Below are positions 1 to 10,175 of a stretch of DNA of 64,000 nt, piece after piece (position 1 is the first letter of the stretch; each line of letters begins with the position of its first letter). The stretch is from Cryoendolithus antarcticus (Eukaryota; Ascomycota; Dothideomycetes; Cladosporiales; Cladosporiaceae), in assembly GCA_002077065.1 (NCBI GenBank), contig NAJO01000004.1, forward strand, positions 1,178,001 to 1,242,000, in the 5' to 3' direction. The position numbers were made by a program, and so were the translations under genes. The notes under the pieces are model-generated. The model ran no database searches, was not told where the DNA came from, and worked only from the letters and a program-made list of their open reading frames with translations.

Positions 1-45
1 CTGCGGAAGCTCAATCGCCGGAAGAAAAGGAAAGCTGACGTTAGA

Positions 46-798
46 ATGGGTCAAGACGAAAGCAGGGACGAAGAGATGCCGGTTGCGGTCACCGGCGATA
101 CGATGACGGAGGACGAGTCTGCACCTACTGAGGCTGACAAGAGTGTCGAGGAGAGAAATCATGAGGATATATCTAACGAAGGCAAGAACGGTAAGGTACG
201 CACCGGCTTGGGCGAGTCGATCCTAGGACCGGTCCAGCCCAGGCAGTCGGGCAACGCACACCCGCCTCAACAGTACGCTCCAGTCTTGCAGAACCTGCGC
301 ACTAACGACGGACGCCCTGGAGGCTGCCTGTTGTGTGTTCCGCAATATTGTCTCCACGGACAACGCAATGGTCAGAGGCAAGGCACCGTCATCCCCATCT
401 GCCGCGGTTGCCAAATAAGTCGCCTACCCATCACGCAGTGCGGTCATGAGAAGATCCGAGGCATCGCATCCATCCAGACCAAGATGCTAGACGTCGGAGC
501 GGCGTACAGGCGTATTGACGGTTCACCTACAGACGACCCGGATATCTGGTGCAGTCTCTGCTTCAATCTCGCTGTGCATCGTTGCCGCGACGTGAAAGGT
601 GCAGATATCGGTTGTGGTCTTGCGCTTTGTACTGAGTGCTCGTCGGCAATGCGGAAGGAGTACGATGGGGATCTGCAGAAGTTGCTGGCCGCGATGAAGC
701 GTGGGGAAGCTGGGACGAGGAAGCGTGGGTGGAGGACTGATGCACTGCTGTTGGAAGCGGGGGGGCCGCTTGTGAAGCTGCTCAATGACGGTAATTGA
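46..798 (+). CDS. Cys-rich hypothetical protein, possibly 5'-partial
   Basis: I do not recognise the family. The reading frame gives 250 residues from this ATG, which has purines at -3 and -1. The same frame stays open back to base 1 with a Lys/Arg-rich stretch, so the true start may lie outside the window. The first ~90 residues are acidic and low in complexity. The rest carries several paired cysteines (CLLC, ICRGC, a QCGHEK segment, WCSLC, LCTEC), spaced like a structural zinc-binding fold. That spacing is seen directly; metal binding is inference. The C-terminal 50 residues are charged and helical in composition. It is the first gene of the window and its 3' end faces the 3' end of eaf3 across about 560 bp. 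Confidence 0.6.
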   Translation: MGQDESRDEEMPVAVTGDTMTEDESAPTEADKSVEERNHEDISNEGKNGKVRTGLGESILGPVQPRQSGNAHPPQQYAPVLQNLRTNDGRPGGCLLCVPQYCLHGQRNGQRQGTVIPICRGCQISRLPITQCGHEKIRGIASIQTKMLDVGAAYRRIDGSPTDDPDIWCSLCFNLAVHRCRDVKGADIGCGLALCTECSSAMRKEYDGDLQKLLAAMKRGEAGTRKRGWRTDALLLEAGGPLVKLLNDGN

Positions 799-1356
799 TC
801 TACTGACTGTGAAGGTCTGATATAGAAGGCGATATGATAGGTGTGTTGAAAGTATTGAAGCTCTGAAGCTCTGACGCTCGTAGGATTGGGGTTGACGCGC
901 TTGGCTTTGGCGGGAAGGTGGACCACAGAGCCAGCAGGCCCTCGTTGTGAGTTGAATCCCAGTTCGAAGAACTTCAGTACTCTTGGATAGCATGAGATAC
1001 CAAGCTTCAGAATTTGAGCCTCCCGGTAACGCTTCTCAGCCATTGATATTTCGGAACGTTCTGAACCATCAATACATTCGAAGCTCGGCTTCTCACGCGT
1101 ACCTTAGCCAGGCTTCACATGAAGTGCACGCAGTCGTGAACATCTTCTTACGAAGTACTACAAATGCCTTATGCAGCTCGTCAATAATACTACCAGTTCG
1201 CCACGCTAAAGAAGGGAGGCAGGGAGCACATTCACCCGCGGAGGTAAGCCGTCGTCTCCATCCCATAGCATGCTGTAGCATCCAGTCCTGAAGACAATGA
1301 TCGCAGCACCATGGTTGCACGCCGAATAACACATGCCCTTGATTACAACGACCCCA
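799..1356. other. Intergenic, convergent 3' flanks
   Basis: This 558-bp gap lies between the end of the Cys-rich gene and the end of eaf3 on the opposite strand. Only short overlapping ORFs without recognisable similarity or coding style are present. Both 3' UTRs are expected here. No repeat or RNA gene was seen. Confidence 0.6.
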
Positions 1357-2658
1357 TTACACCAATCCAGAATTCGCTTGGTAATCCGGTCCGACATGCT
1401 CGTAGTCATGCGAGAGGTACGCATCAACGTGCTTCGCCAGGTAGGTTGTCATCTTCACCAGCTCCGTCCGCAGCGCCCGGATAGCCTGCGAGTCCATATT
1501 CGTATGCACGATCAAGTCGGGCATCGACACTACACCACATTAGCCACTGACCGCATCCCAAAGGCTCGCAGCACTCACCAAACAACCTCAGCAAATGCTC
1601 ACACCCATAGATGTCACAGACAGTCATCCCCGCGTACTCGCCACTCCCCTTCTGCAGCTCCTTATGCCACTCCTGGAACTGCTGCCTCTCGAATCGATAC
1701 AACAGGATCCGGCCTACAGCTTTGTTGAAGTACTCTCGCACGCCTGCAATGACTTCTTCAAGGATATCAGCACCAGCAGATCCAGGGTGGCGGTCCTCTT
1801 TGCGCAGCTCCTCGGCTTCGTAGAGGTTGAGAAATTTCGTTATAGGCGCTGGGTGTGGGAGCGAGACAATCTTATTGTCTTTGGTCACCTTTTCCCAGTC
1901 GTCTACGAGGATGGATTTGAGCGTGCTGGGGAGTTCGATTTTGACCGCCGGGCGGGAGATGAAGTTTTCTTCCTGCGAATGATTTAATATTTGCCACTCG
2001 AGCGCAGAGTATCAAGCAAGGCTGACCTTATCGATGCCCTCAATCTCTCGTGCTCGCTTCGTGCCCCGTGGTGGTGGCGGAGGTGCAGCAGAACTCCTAT
2101 CTTCACTCCCTCGCGCCGAGCTTCCAGGTGCATCAGAGCCAAGACCTCGCCGCTTGCCTGTGGTCGAGGCAATCGAAGGCTTGCCCGAAGCAGCTCGTCT
2201 TTGGGCATCGTGATCTTTCTTCAGATTGCTAGCAAGCTCGCGATTCTCGTCGTTGAGTTTGCGGATCCGTTCGCCAGGCACCCAGTCATCCCATCTGCGC
2301 ACGTTGTCAGCAAGTCTGGCGCGTAACTGATATCTGCCTGCATTGCCACGCGTCATGATGCCTTTGCTACATCATCATAACATTGTCGCTCAAGTTTTGC
2401 GCATGAGCAAGCAGAATATGCCCGTTGCCGCGCCTTGCATGGCCGCGCAAACGCCACCATCGCGATAGAGAGTGAGTGGAAGACCTACGTATTTTTCCAT
2501 CCTTTGTAATGTACGCGGTACAAGAAGCCGTCGCGCTTGTCGTTGGGGTCCTTGGGCTTGTAGTCCAGTACTTTGGCTTCATACAGAAGTTCGAGGTGAA
2601 AGCAGAGCACTTTCTCGTCCTTGTTGTACTGCGGTCCGTTGGGGTTGGATGGAGCCAT
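1357..2658 (-). CDS. eaf3: Eaf3, MRG-family chromodomain protein (NuA4 / Rpd3S)
   Basis: Four exons: 2489-2658, 2027-2294, 1579-1972 and 1357-1529, giving 334 residues. The protein starts with a chromo-barrel domain (LLYEAKVLDY, then HYKGW, then TWDDWVPGERIRKLNDEN); the first intron falls inside it, between HYKGWKN and TWDDW. A basic, low-complexity linker follows. The MRG domain then covers roughly residues 150-334 (LVDDWEKVTKDNKIVSLPHP, YGCEHLLRLF, and a C-terminal LVKMTTYLAKH helix). In the family, Eaf3 reads H3K36 methylation and is shared by the NuA4 acetyltransferase and Rpd3S deacetylase. Intron lengths are 194, 54 and 49 nt. The second intron uses a GTCAGC donor, less usual than GTRAGT. 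All splice junctions keep the frame, and the length is normal for a fungal Eaf3. Confidence 0.92.
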
Positions 2659-3339
2659 GATGCCAGAGCCTGGGATAGTCGGGATCGCACTCTGTCCTTG
2701 CTATCAACGGCGGTCAGGAGAGCCTGGGAGACGTTACGAAGTCTTAATTGTGCCGAGTACAAGAATTCAGTGATGTCGTGGGAGTGTTTGTGTCAGACAC
2801 TGGGCTCGTGGAATCCCGCGCTTGGGCCTTCCACGCGTCGGAGTCGCGTTGGTGAGAGGTGAGGTACGGCAGCGAATACGCCAGCCGCAGCATGAATCAT
2901 GTTTGCCTCGAAGGTGATCAAGACGATAGTGCAGACATCCGTCACGCAGGGTGAGATTGTATTTGACTTGCTATGTAGAGATGTTGCAGTCGCTATCTGC
3001 CCGATCTATGCCAAGCTTGTCTCTATGCCTCAACTTCGCCACATGTACTTCACGCCTCAATACAGCACACCATTACAACATCCACCTTGCCAATCCTCCA
3101 AGGAGTGCTGCCCTCCCGCGCTTATGGCGGTCACCTCCGGAACTGGATTGACTGGAAAGAAGAGCGTAGGAAATTGCAAGCAGACTTACCGTGCGCCAGT
3201 AATGGCCTACAAATCCGATAAAGGGAACACCTGACTCACCTGAAGACAGTTTCTCGTCCGCCGGACGTCTAGGAAACGGTGTGAGCATCAACCAAATGGC
3301 ATATAGTATCGTCAGAGCTTACTAACCTTGCACACTCTC
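2659..3339. other. Intergenic, upstream of eaf3
   Basis: 681 bp hold the eaf3 promoter and the 3' flank of snu66. A minus-strand ORF at 3073-3291 and a plus-strand ORF at 2899-3234 overlap each other. The minus one contains an intron-like GTAAGT...CAG segment near 3155-3200. Neither resembles a known protein, so I do not call a gene. Confidence 0.5.
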
Positions 3340-5346
3340 TCACTGCAGCCTCACACCAGCCTGCTTCTGCCTCTTCCCCTCTCGCCCCTGTACATTCATC
3401 ATTCCGCCTTCCTCGCCCACATTCAACACCCCTTTAGCCATCTCCCTCTTCTCATCATCCACCTTCTTCAGCCTCTTCTCAGTCTTCTGCTTCCCACTCC
3501 CCTTCCCGTGGAACTGATGTGACAAATGCTTGAACGCCTCCTTCTGGTTCATGCTCCGCCCAAACTCATCATGGTATTGCAGCTTCACATCGGGCCGATA
3601 CTGCTTATTGAACATGTCAGCTTGCAGCTTCGAGAGATAGTGCTCTCGAGCCTCATTCTGGCGGCGCGCAAACTCGTCGCGGTCGCGATGAGACATCTTG
3701 TCCCAGCGGCCGGAGTTGCGCTCTGCTTCGCGTTGGACGCGTGCTTCGTTGTCGAATTCGTCGATGAGGTGTTGTTTCTCGGCGAGGAACTTCATACGTG
3801 CGCGATCCTTTGTGGCGACGTCGCCAGAACCGGTGTCGGAGGCCATACCACGTTTGCGAAGGAGGTTGAGGGTTGCTGCTATGCCCTGACCAGCCATGAG
3901 ATCCTCTTCTTCAAGACCGGTAGTCGTGACTTCGGCGGCAGGCGTACTGGTTTCGCGCTTCGTGCGAGCTTTCCTGTCTTCCTCGTCCTCGACTTCTGCG
4001 TATGACTGGCCTGCCATTGCTGTATCGCCGTCGCCGTCTTCTGCATCGCCGTTGGATGATCCTGCGTCTCCGAGTCGTGGTTTCCGCTCCTCGCTGTCTT
4101 CACGATCTTCCTGTCTCTTCAAATTCGCAACGAATTCCGTTGTCTCATCAATCATCAACCCGCCCTCTTCATCCTCTTGCTCATCCACCACCATCTCGTC
4201 ACGCAGCTGTCTAGCGATCTCTGCAGCATCCGTCTTCTTTCGCTTCTTCAGTGCCTGTCGCCGTTGGACTGCGAGTTGTGCCTGAAGATCATCGTCGTCA
4301 AACTCGAAAGCCCTCTTACGGCTTGAGCTTGCGTCATTTAATCCATTGGCGTGGCTGCCATCAATCTCCATAGCCTCATTGTCGACTCGTGCTGGCGGAG
4401 CCGGCGGCGCAATGTGAACAATATCGTCCTCATCAACGGGCTTCTGGCGTGACTTCTTCTCCTTATGCTTCTTCGGCTTCTTGACCTTTACCTTGGCTGG
4501 GTCCAGGTAATCATTCACTGGGCCGTCGTCCTCGAACATGTCCAGATTGATCGTGACACCCTTGCTTTTCTTCTCTTCGCCACCCTCCGCTCTCCTCCGC
4601 GTAGCTTCTACGGTGCTCCCCTCGCCATCCAATGTGAACTTCTTCCCCTTCTTGCCATCAATCTCCTCGTCGTACTTCGCAAGGACAGCCACTTTCTCGC
4701 CCTGCTCCGTAGGATCGTAATCTGGCTTCTTCTTCTTTAGATTCAGCCTTGCTTCCAGCTTCTCCTTTGCCTTCAACTCAGCGTTCTCTAGCTCATCGTC
4801 CTCGCTCTCATCTCCAATCTCCTGATCCTTCAAAGTCAGAATCTGTTCCCCACCCATTCCCTCAAATTCCTCGGCCTCGTGCCCGACTTTGACACCAGCC
4901 AGGTCCTTGCCGGTGTACTCTGCCTGCAGCTCCCGTTCCCGCTCAGCAAGCTCCTCCTCCATCTTCCTCGCCTTCTCGATCTTCCGCTGCCGCTTCTTCT
5001 GCTGCATGAGCCACGCTTTCGTATCCAGCTCCTCTGCAGCATCCTCATCCCCGAGGGCCTTTCCCTCGAGCCTCGCAAAGCGCTGGCTGGCATCTCGCGC
5101 TCTCTTTGCGGCGGCTTTGCGCTTTTCGCGCTCCAGCTTCTCCAGGCGCTCATTCTCGAGGCGCTGGAAATTAGTGCCCGCGAGAGCTGCGCGCGCGTCG
5201 AGAGTACTGATGTCGTCTTCCGAGTCTGAAGAGGCTGCATCAGCGGAGGGTTTGGCTGCGGCGGGGGCGGATGAGGGTACAGGCAGCGGCGCCATGCCTA
5301 GAGAGGCGCGCAGCTTGTTCATGTCTGCTATCGCGGAGGCGTCCAT
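3340..5346 (-). CDS. snu66: Snu66 / SART1 family tri-snRNP splicing factor
   Basis: Single exon, 668 residues. The chosen start begins MDASAIADMNKLRASLGM; the N-terminal 'NKLRASLGM.PL' element is typical of fungal SART1/Snu66 proteins. The frame remains open 70 codons upstream, but that part is unlike the family. The protein is strongly charged and coiled-coil forming: a Lys/Arg/Glu-rich N-terminal third, LVKxx-free repeats of KEKLEARLNLKKKKPDYDP type, and a middle region VTINLDMFEDDGPVNDYLDP. The conserved C-terminal block includes QGIAATLNLLRKRGM and DEFGRSMNQKEAFKHLSHQFHG, where family conservation is highest. In the family it is a component of the U4/U6.U5 tri-snRNP and can bind Hub1. It lies upstream of the AA11 gene on the same strand, separated by 367 bp. 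Confidence 0.93.
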   Translation of the reverse strand: MDASAIADMNKLRASLGMAPLPVPSSAPAAAKPSADAASSDSEDDISTLDARAALAGTNFQRLENERLEKLEREKRKAAAKRARDASQRFARLEGKALGDEDAAEELDTKAWLMQQKKRQRKIEKARKMEEELAERERELQAEYTGKDLAGVKVGHEAEEFEGMGGEQILTLKDQEIGDESEDDELENAELKAKEKLEARLNLKKKKPDYDPTEQGEKVAVLAKYDEEIDGKKGKKFTLDGEGSTVEATRRRAEGGEEKKSKGVTINLDMFEDDGPVNDYLDPAKVKVKKPKKHKEKKSRQKPVDEDDIVHIAPPAPPARVDNEAMEIDGSHANGLNDASSSRKRAFEFDDDDLQAQLAVQRRQALKKRKKTDAAEIARQLRDEMVVDEQEDEEGGLMIDETTEFVANLKRQEDREDSEERKPRLGDAGSSNGDAEDGDGDTAMAGQSYAEVEDEEDRKARTKRETSTPAAEVTTTGLEEEDLMAGQGIAATLNLLRKRGMASDTGSGDVATKDRARMKFLAEKQHLIDEFDNEARVQREAERNSGRWDKMSHRDRDEFARRQNEAREHYLSKLQADMFNKQYRPDVKLQYHDEFGRSMNQKEAFKHLSHQFHGKGSGKQKTEKRLKKVDDEKREMAKGVLNVGEEGGMMNVQGREGKRQKQAGVRLQ

Positions 5347-5713
5347 GATGGCGGTGTTGGTGAGGAGTGCAGGTGGAAGGCAAAGGAAGATGTGTCGAGT
5401 CGAGACCGGGAGTACAAGTGATTCAGATTCGACATGATGCCTCAGGCATACTGAGCGAATGCCTTGCGACCAACTCTGTGACCTCCTTTCACGATCAGAG
5501 CAGCTATGACATTCTATGCGCGTGCATACGATACCGAAAAAGCTGGGATAGCTCAAGGTTATACCGAGAGCACTGATAGCTTGTAGTACGATACATTGCG
5601 TAGCGAGTTGCGCCTTGTCACTTTACACTACACCTCGCTCGCAAACCCAGCGCATACCCAAACGCCTCGCTAAGTCCACCAACACCTTTCCTCCCTGATC
5701 CTCCCCTCTTTCC
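5347..5713. other. Intergenic, snu66 promoter
   Basis: 367 bp between two minus-strand genes. It should contain the snu66 5' UTR and promoter and the 3' end of the AA11 transcript. I see nothing else in it. Confidence 0.55.
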
Positions 5714-7284
5714 TCATCTCCTTACCCTCCTCCCTCCCCCAGCTCTCACATACTGATCATCCCTATACCACCCCTCCTCCACCATCCCCTGCTGCGCATA
5801 CTGCTCCGTACCCCCATCATACTCACTAACCTTGGGCATGCACTCCATACCCGCCGCCACCTGCCTGGGGTAGTCGTACACCCAGTCTTCTTTGCCTTTG
5901 GACGGCACGGATCCGTCATTGTAGTCGCACGTGTAGAAGTCTGCGCGGACGTGCAGATGAAAGTGCCGGGCACACAGGGCAGGTAGGCTGTGAGGTCGCC
6001 GGTTGCGTAGGTGGGGCTGCTTGGATTGGCAGGGGGAGGTGAGGTATAGGGAGTGGGCTGTGGCGTTGATGAGGGCGTGGTGGGTGTCGTGACTGCAGCT
6101 GATGACGGTGAGCTGGCGGAAGAGGTGGTCGCTGTAACGAAACCTGTCGCGCTGGTCGACATGTCTTGAGCTATGCACGCCCAAGTGCAGGTGCCGATTG
6201 AGCGACAGTCGTAACCTGGTGCGCAGGGGCAGGCGGCAGAAGTGCCCGTACATGCTGATTGGGGCGCAGAAGTCGTGTAGACGTCTGGCGGTGAGTATGT
6301 TGCTGTCGGGTAGAGCGTCATGGTGATGGTGTCCGGGCAGTCGATTGTGATGGTCGTTGTCGATGCCTCTTGCCCGGCGCCAAATCGATTCATAGCATTG
6401 CCAGCAGTGTGGCTGGTGCTAGTCGAAGTCGTCGCAGTGGTGTACCGTGCCAGTGTAGCGGAAGCGGTCACAGATGGCGTCGCGCTCGTTGTCTCAGTTG
6501 TATCTTCGTAGGACACAGCAGTCGATGTTGCAGCAACGCTTGAGCTCCCGTACGCCACCGAGGGCGCAACACCAGCATTCCTCGTTGGCACCTCGCAATC
6601 ACCCATGGTAGCCGGACTACTCCCGTCCATCCTCCCTCCATACTCCACCTCCGGTCCTGGCTCAGGGTAAACGGGATCCTCACCCTCCACCGTCGCACAT
6701 CCGTTCATGCCCGTCAGATCCGCCACCCAAAGGTTCGGCAGATCATCAAGACTCGACGTACTCGCCCTCTTCACCTTCTGCGATGCTGAGTTGACGACCT
6801 CGATTGCCGCACAATTCATATAGAACTCCCGATTTCCCTCATGATTCTGCCACGTCCACGCAAATAGCGCATTGCCTGCAGGCACGAACTCCGGAACCGT
6901 GAAATCGTAGCTCGGCGTCAAAGGGCATCCGCCGATGATGCTCTTGATGACTTTGAACGTTTTGCCCTCGTCGTAGCTTAAGCTCAGCTGACACGAGCCC
7001 CCGAGATGCGTTGCTGAGCCTTCGAGGGTGATGTTGTAGCGCGAGCCGGCTGTGTAGGTCACGACGGGTGTACGATCGGCGTTGAGGTGGTAATTCTTGC
7101 AGGGGAAATTTGAGCCGGAGGCGTCGAGAGGCTCGGTCATGGAGTAGTCTATGAGGGCTTCGGGAGTTGAGGGGTTGTATTTGGAGTGTAATGGGTAGGG
7201 CCAGGAGAGCTGCATGTGACATAGAGCTGGAGGTAGGAGGAGAAAGATGGCGTGAAGCGCTGTGAGAAACGCTGTAGGCGCCAT
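5714..7284 (-). CDS. AA11-type lytic polysaccharide monooxygenase, apparent 1-base frameshift near its 3' end
   Basis: The ORF starts with a signal peptide of about 22 residues ending PPALC, so the mature chain begins with His (HMQLSWPYPLHSKYNP). This is the N-terminal 'histidine brace' of AA11 copper enzymes acting on chitin-like polymers. A second brace His is in ATHLGGSCQLSLSYD (about residue 93), and GNREFYMNCAAIEV follows. Next comes a long Ser/Thr/Pro-rich linker with a Cys-rich patch, then a conserved tail starting YLPCVPGTFICTSAQ. After that point the continuation FYTCDYNDGSVPSKGKEDW lies in another frame: the switch is between bases 5939 and 5938 (minus strand) and one missing base would explain it. 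As read, the first frame continues to 5746, giving 512 residues with an Arg/Trp-rich unrelated tail; the second frame ends at 5714. No GT-AG intron fits so tight a junction. It could be a real mutation or an assembly error. Confidence 0.8.
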
Positions 7285-8322
7285 GGTGGAGATCGTATGC
7301 TGTTGTGAGTGTATCGTCTCTCGTAGTAGCGTACGTTGTGCTTAATGCGATGTGTAGTGGTGTAAAGAGCGCCAGGTCAATGAGAGTGGTCGACGGTGTA
7401 GTGACGGTCTTATGAAATCAACTCAATGGAAGTCTTGCAATTGTACATACCGCTATTGTGAGGTGGCTCGCTACTAGTATGGTGGCCGTGGACAGAAATG
7501 ATGGCCAGGCGCTGGCAGTGCAGGAAGGAGCGCGCAAGGCACGTGAATTGGTAAAGAGGTGGGTGGTGAAGTCGACTTCATTCCTCAAAGTCGGCGCGTT
7601 GTGGGGCAGGGCGAATGCATTCCTTGCATGCACGCTCTTACACTCGTATTACGCAGCCTCCAGATATCATCCTGTGTGTCTTTACTAGCCGTTGATATGC
7701 TGGTGCATGTGATTCTGGTGCCGAGCATGCTGTGGAAGGCACGAAGGAGGGCTGACTCGCGCATCATATATCTCATCCGTCCTCCTCAGTCTCGACATCC
7801 CAAGCATACCGCACTCCGTCCGCACACTCGTCAGTTGGAAGAGGAGATAGCTCAGTGACGCCGACGGTCGTCGCAGGCGCTGCCGCAGGCTCTTCGATTA
7901 CACTGTCGTCACCTGCGGCCTGCGGTATTGCTGCTGACTTCGCGCTGCTTGCTGAGGTAGCGACACCGTCCTGGGCTGCTCCGGCTGTATTGTGGTTGCG
8001 AGAGACTGTAGTGTGATGGAGGTACACGAGATCTAGATGACCGTTGTCAGTAAAGAGGACGTGGCCGAGCGGGATTGGCGCGGACCAGTGAAGATAAGGG
8101 GATAATCCATGAAGGGCAGACGGTTCCTGACGCTAGCACGGATTGTGGTATCTGAAGTGGATTATGAGAAGAACAGCAGATTGAGTATGATCAAAGGTCA
8201 AGTGGTCATGTAATGCTCCAGACCAGTGGCATGCTAAGCAAACAAACCTCTGTTCCTATTCCGCATGTCAGTCACCAATCAGCTTTCGAGTGTCGCCAGT
8301 TCACTCCAAGATTACCTCACAT
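7285..8322. other. Intergenic, possible small minus-strand exon
   Basis: About 1 kb between the AA11 start and the end of the deacetylase gene. The upstream region of the secreted AA11 gene lies here. On the minus strand a frame runs open from about 8130 (just after a CAG acceptor-like site) to a stop at 7773. It begins EPSALHGLSPYLHW and SAPIPLGHVLFTDNGHLDLV, then becomes Ala/Thr-rich and ends acidic. I could not place a first exon, nor recognise a family, so it stays a candidate only. Confidence 0.3.
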
Positions 8323-9544
8323 TCACTTCCTCCAGACTCTCTTCCCAGCCACCCACGTTTCCTCAATCTCCCCTTCATCACTGAGCACGACCAGATCCGC
8401 CCGCCTCCCCAACTCTAACCTCCCCCTCTCCCGTTCTCCCATTAGCCCAACAATGTTGCTGGTGACACACCTTACCCCCTCAGGCACACTACACCCACTC
8501 CACCTGACCAGATTCGCCACACACTCTCCCAACCCTGCACAACCGCCAATGAGCGTTTCCGTGCCTTCGATCACGACCCTACTACCGATCTTCGTCTGAT
8601 TGAAAGGAATCTGTGCGTGGCCTGGATACGTCCCGTCTTCTAGCCCCGCGAGCTCGATGGAGTCAGTGATTATGATGCATTTGGAGGGATTGGAGCGGAA
8701 GAGAAGTGTGGCCATGGTGGGGTGCAGGTGGTGGCCATCGATTATGATGCTGTAGTAGGGTGCGTGTGAGGAAGTGACCAGACCTGCTAGACCAGGAGTG
8801 CGAGAGGAAAGGGGCGGCATGGCGTTCAGGGTATGCGTTAGACATGTCGCGCCGGATTTGAGGCCGGACAAGCCCTCGTCGTAAGTGGCTGTAGAGTGCC
8901 CAAGGGAGACGCGGATGTTGTTTGCGACGAGAGATTTGATGAGAGAGTCTGTCTCTACGAGCTCCGGTGCCAGAGTGACTAATTTCAGAGTCTTGTCCGA
9001 GGATGCGATACTACCATAGACTTCAAGAGGCGAGGTTGACGGCGGGTGAAATAGGGAACTATTGTGTGCGCCTTTCTTGTCGGGGTGCAGGTAGGGTCCT
9101 TCGGCGTGGGCGCCGAGTAAAGCAGCACCGCCTGAGATTTCACGCGGGACGAGGGAAGGTAAGATCTACTGCCATCAAGTGAGCTTTGGTTCATGACCGA
9201 GGAAGGCAAAGGGCTACCTTCTTGAAGTCATCGCTTGACACCGTGGGTATAGTGGCATAGAAGGCTGTGACCCCTGTGCTCGGCAGATATCTTGCGACTT
9301 CATCGAGCTTTTTTTGATAGCTTGCGTCGTCCTCGAAGTGCGTAAAGTGGAAGCCTCGCATGCCATTTGTTTGCAGTTCGATGAAGCCTGGAGCTAAGAT
9401 CTTGTTGCCCAGGTCAATCACCTCATCGTCGTCCTTGCTTGTGGATTCCACGATCAAGCCGGTCTGTGTCGAGACTATAACATCCTCTCCATTCACTAGC
9501 TTGCCGTCTCTGCAGATGCGGCATTTTGTGAAGCGCGTGGTCAT
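8323..9544 (-). CDS. N-acetylglucosamine-6-phosphate deacetylase
   Basis: Two exons, 9218-9544 and 8323-9165, with a 52-nt intron; 389 residues. The family removes the acetyl group of GlcNAc-6-P to give glucosamine-6-P, in cytosolic amino-sugar catabolism. Seen in order: KILAPGFIELQTNGMRGFHF (amidohydrolase entry, with QTNG in place of the usual D.H/QVNG), the metal-site segment GAHAEGPYLHPDKKGAHN, then SLGHSTATYDEGLSGLKSGA, CLTHTLNAMPPLSSR, IIIDGHHLHP and ITDSIELAGLEDGTY, and a C-terminal RADLVVLSDEG strand. These match NagA/Dac1 proteins in order and length. The start MTTRFTKC is preferred over an upstream Arg-rich extension. A GlcNAc kinase or transporter gene is not adjacent, so a fungal 'NAG cluster' is not evident here. 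The gene is divergent from the Mug190-type gene. Confidence 0.9.
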
Positions 9545-10175
9545 GATCTCGCTTGTGCTGGACGGATTGGTCTCAAAACCTGGGGACAGTCTACGTCGGG
9601 AATGTCGTAGGAGGAGTAGCAAGATAGTAGAAGGCCTCGCAAAGACTCACTCTCCCCTATGCCATCAGTGACATCTCGATAAGCTCGCGGTAAGCTGAGG
9701 TCAATCTATGAGGATCTGCCGCCTCGTCTGCAGGACGATCAATGTGGATCTGCGTCTGGGATAGCAGGTACCGACGTGTCGGTTTGGGTCGACGCAGGCA
9801 GCGACAAGTTCCTCACCGCGTACGGAGGAGGACACGCAGCGGCAGCAGCTACACTCCCCGTCAGATCTCTGTTCCGTTCCCCGAGGTTGACGTCCATGGC
9901 TTGTGATACTACGAACATGTCCTGATCTCAAAAACGTTTGCAATGGCCATGATGTCACTTTCACGTGGCACCAGAGCTCCACTTGCATGGGACGCGGCAC
10001 AAGGCCATTTCCTGTTTCATGCAGAAGCCCCTCTCTAAGATACCGTATGTTGGTAGGAGATCTTCTCGACTGATAAGGCTGTGCCGAAGACCTACACTGC
10101 AATCCACACCAATCGCATTGGCGTTTGAGTTGTAGAGAGAGCTGACGGCTTGACGCCCATCTACCTGTCGCAGCT
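9545..10175. other. Divergent promoter region
   Basis: 631 bp separate the starts of the deacetylase (minus) and the SMP-C2 gene (plus), so both promoters lie here. Short ORFs on either strand look non-coding. No clear regulatory motif or repeat stands out. Confidence 0.5.

Noticed and set aside
3073..3291. Small minus-strand gene with an intron between snu66 and eaf3
   Set aside because: A GTAAGT...CAG segment exists, but neither reading frame after joining gives a recognisable protein.
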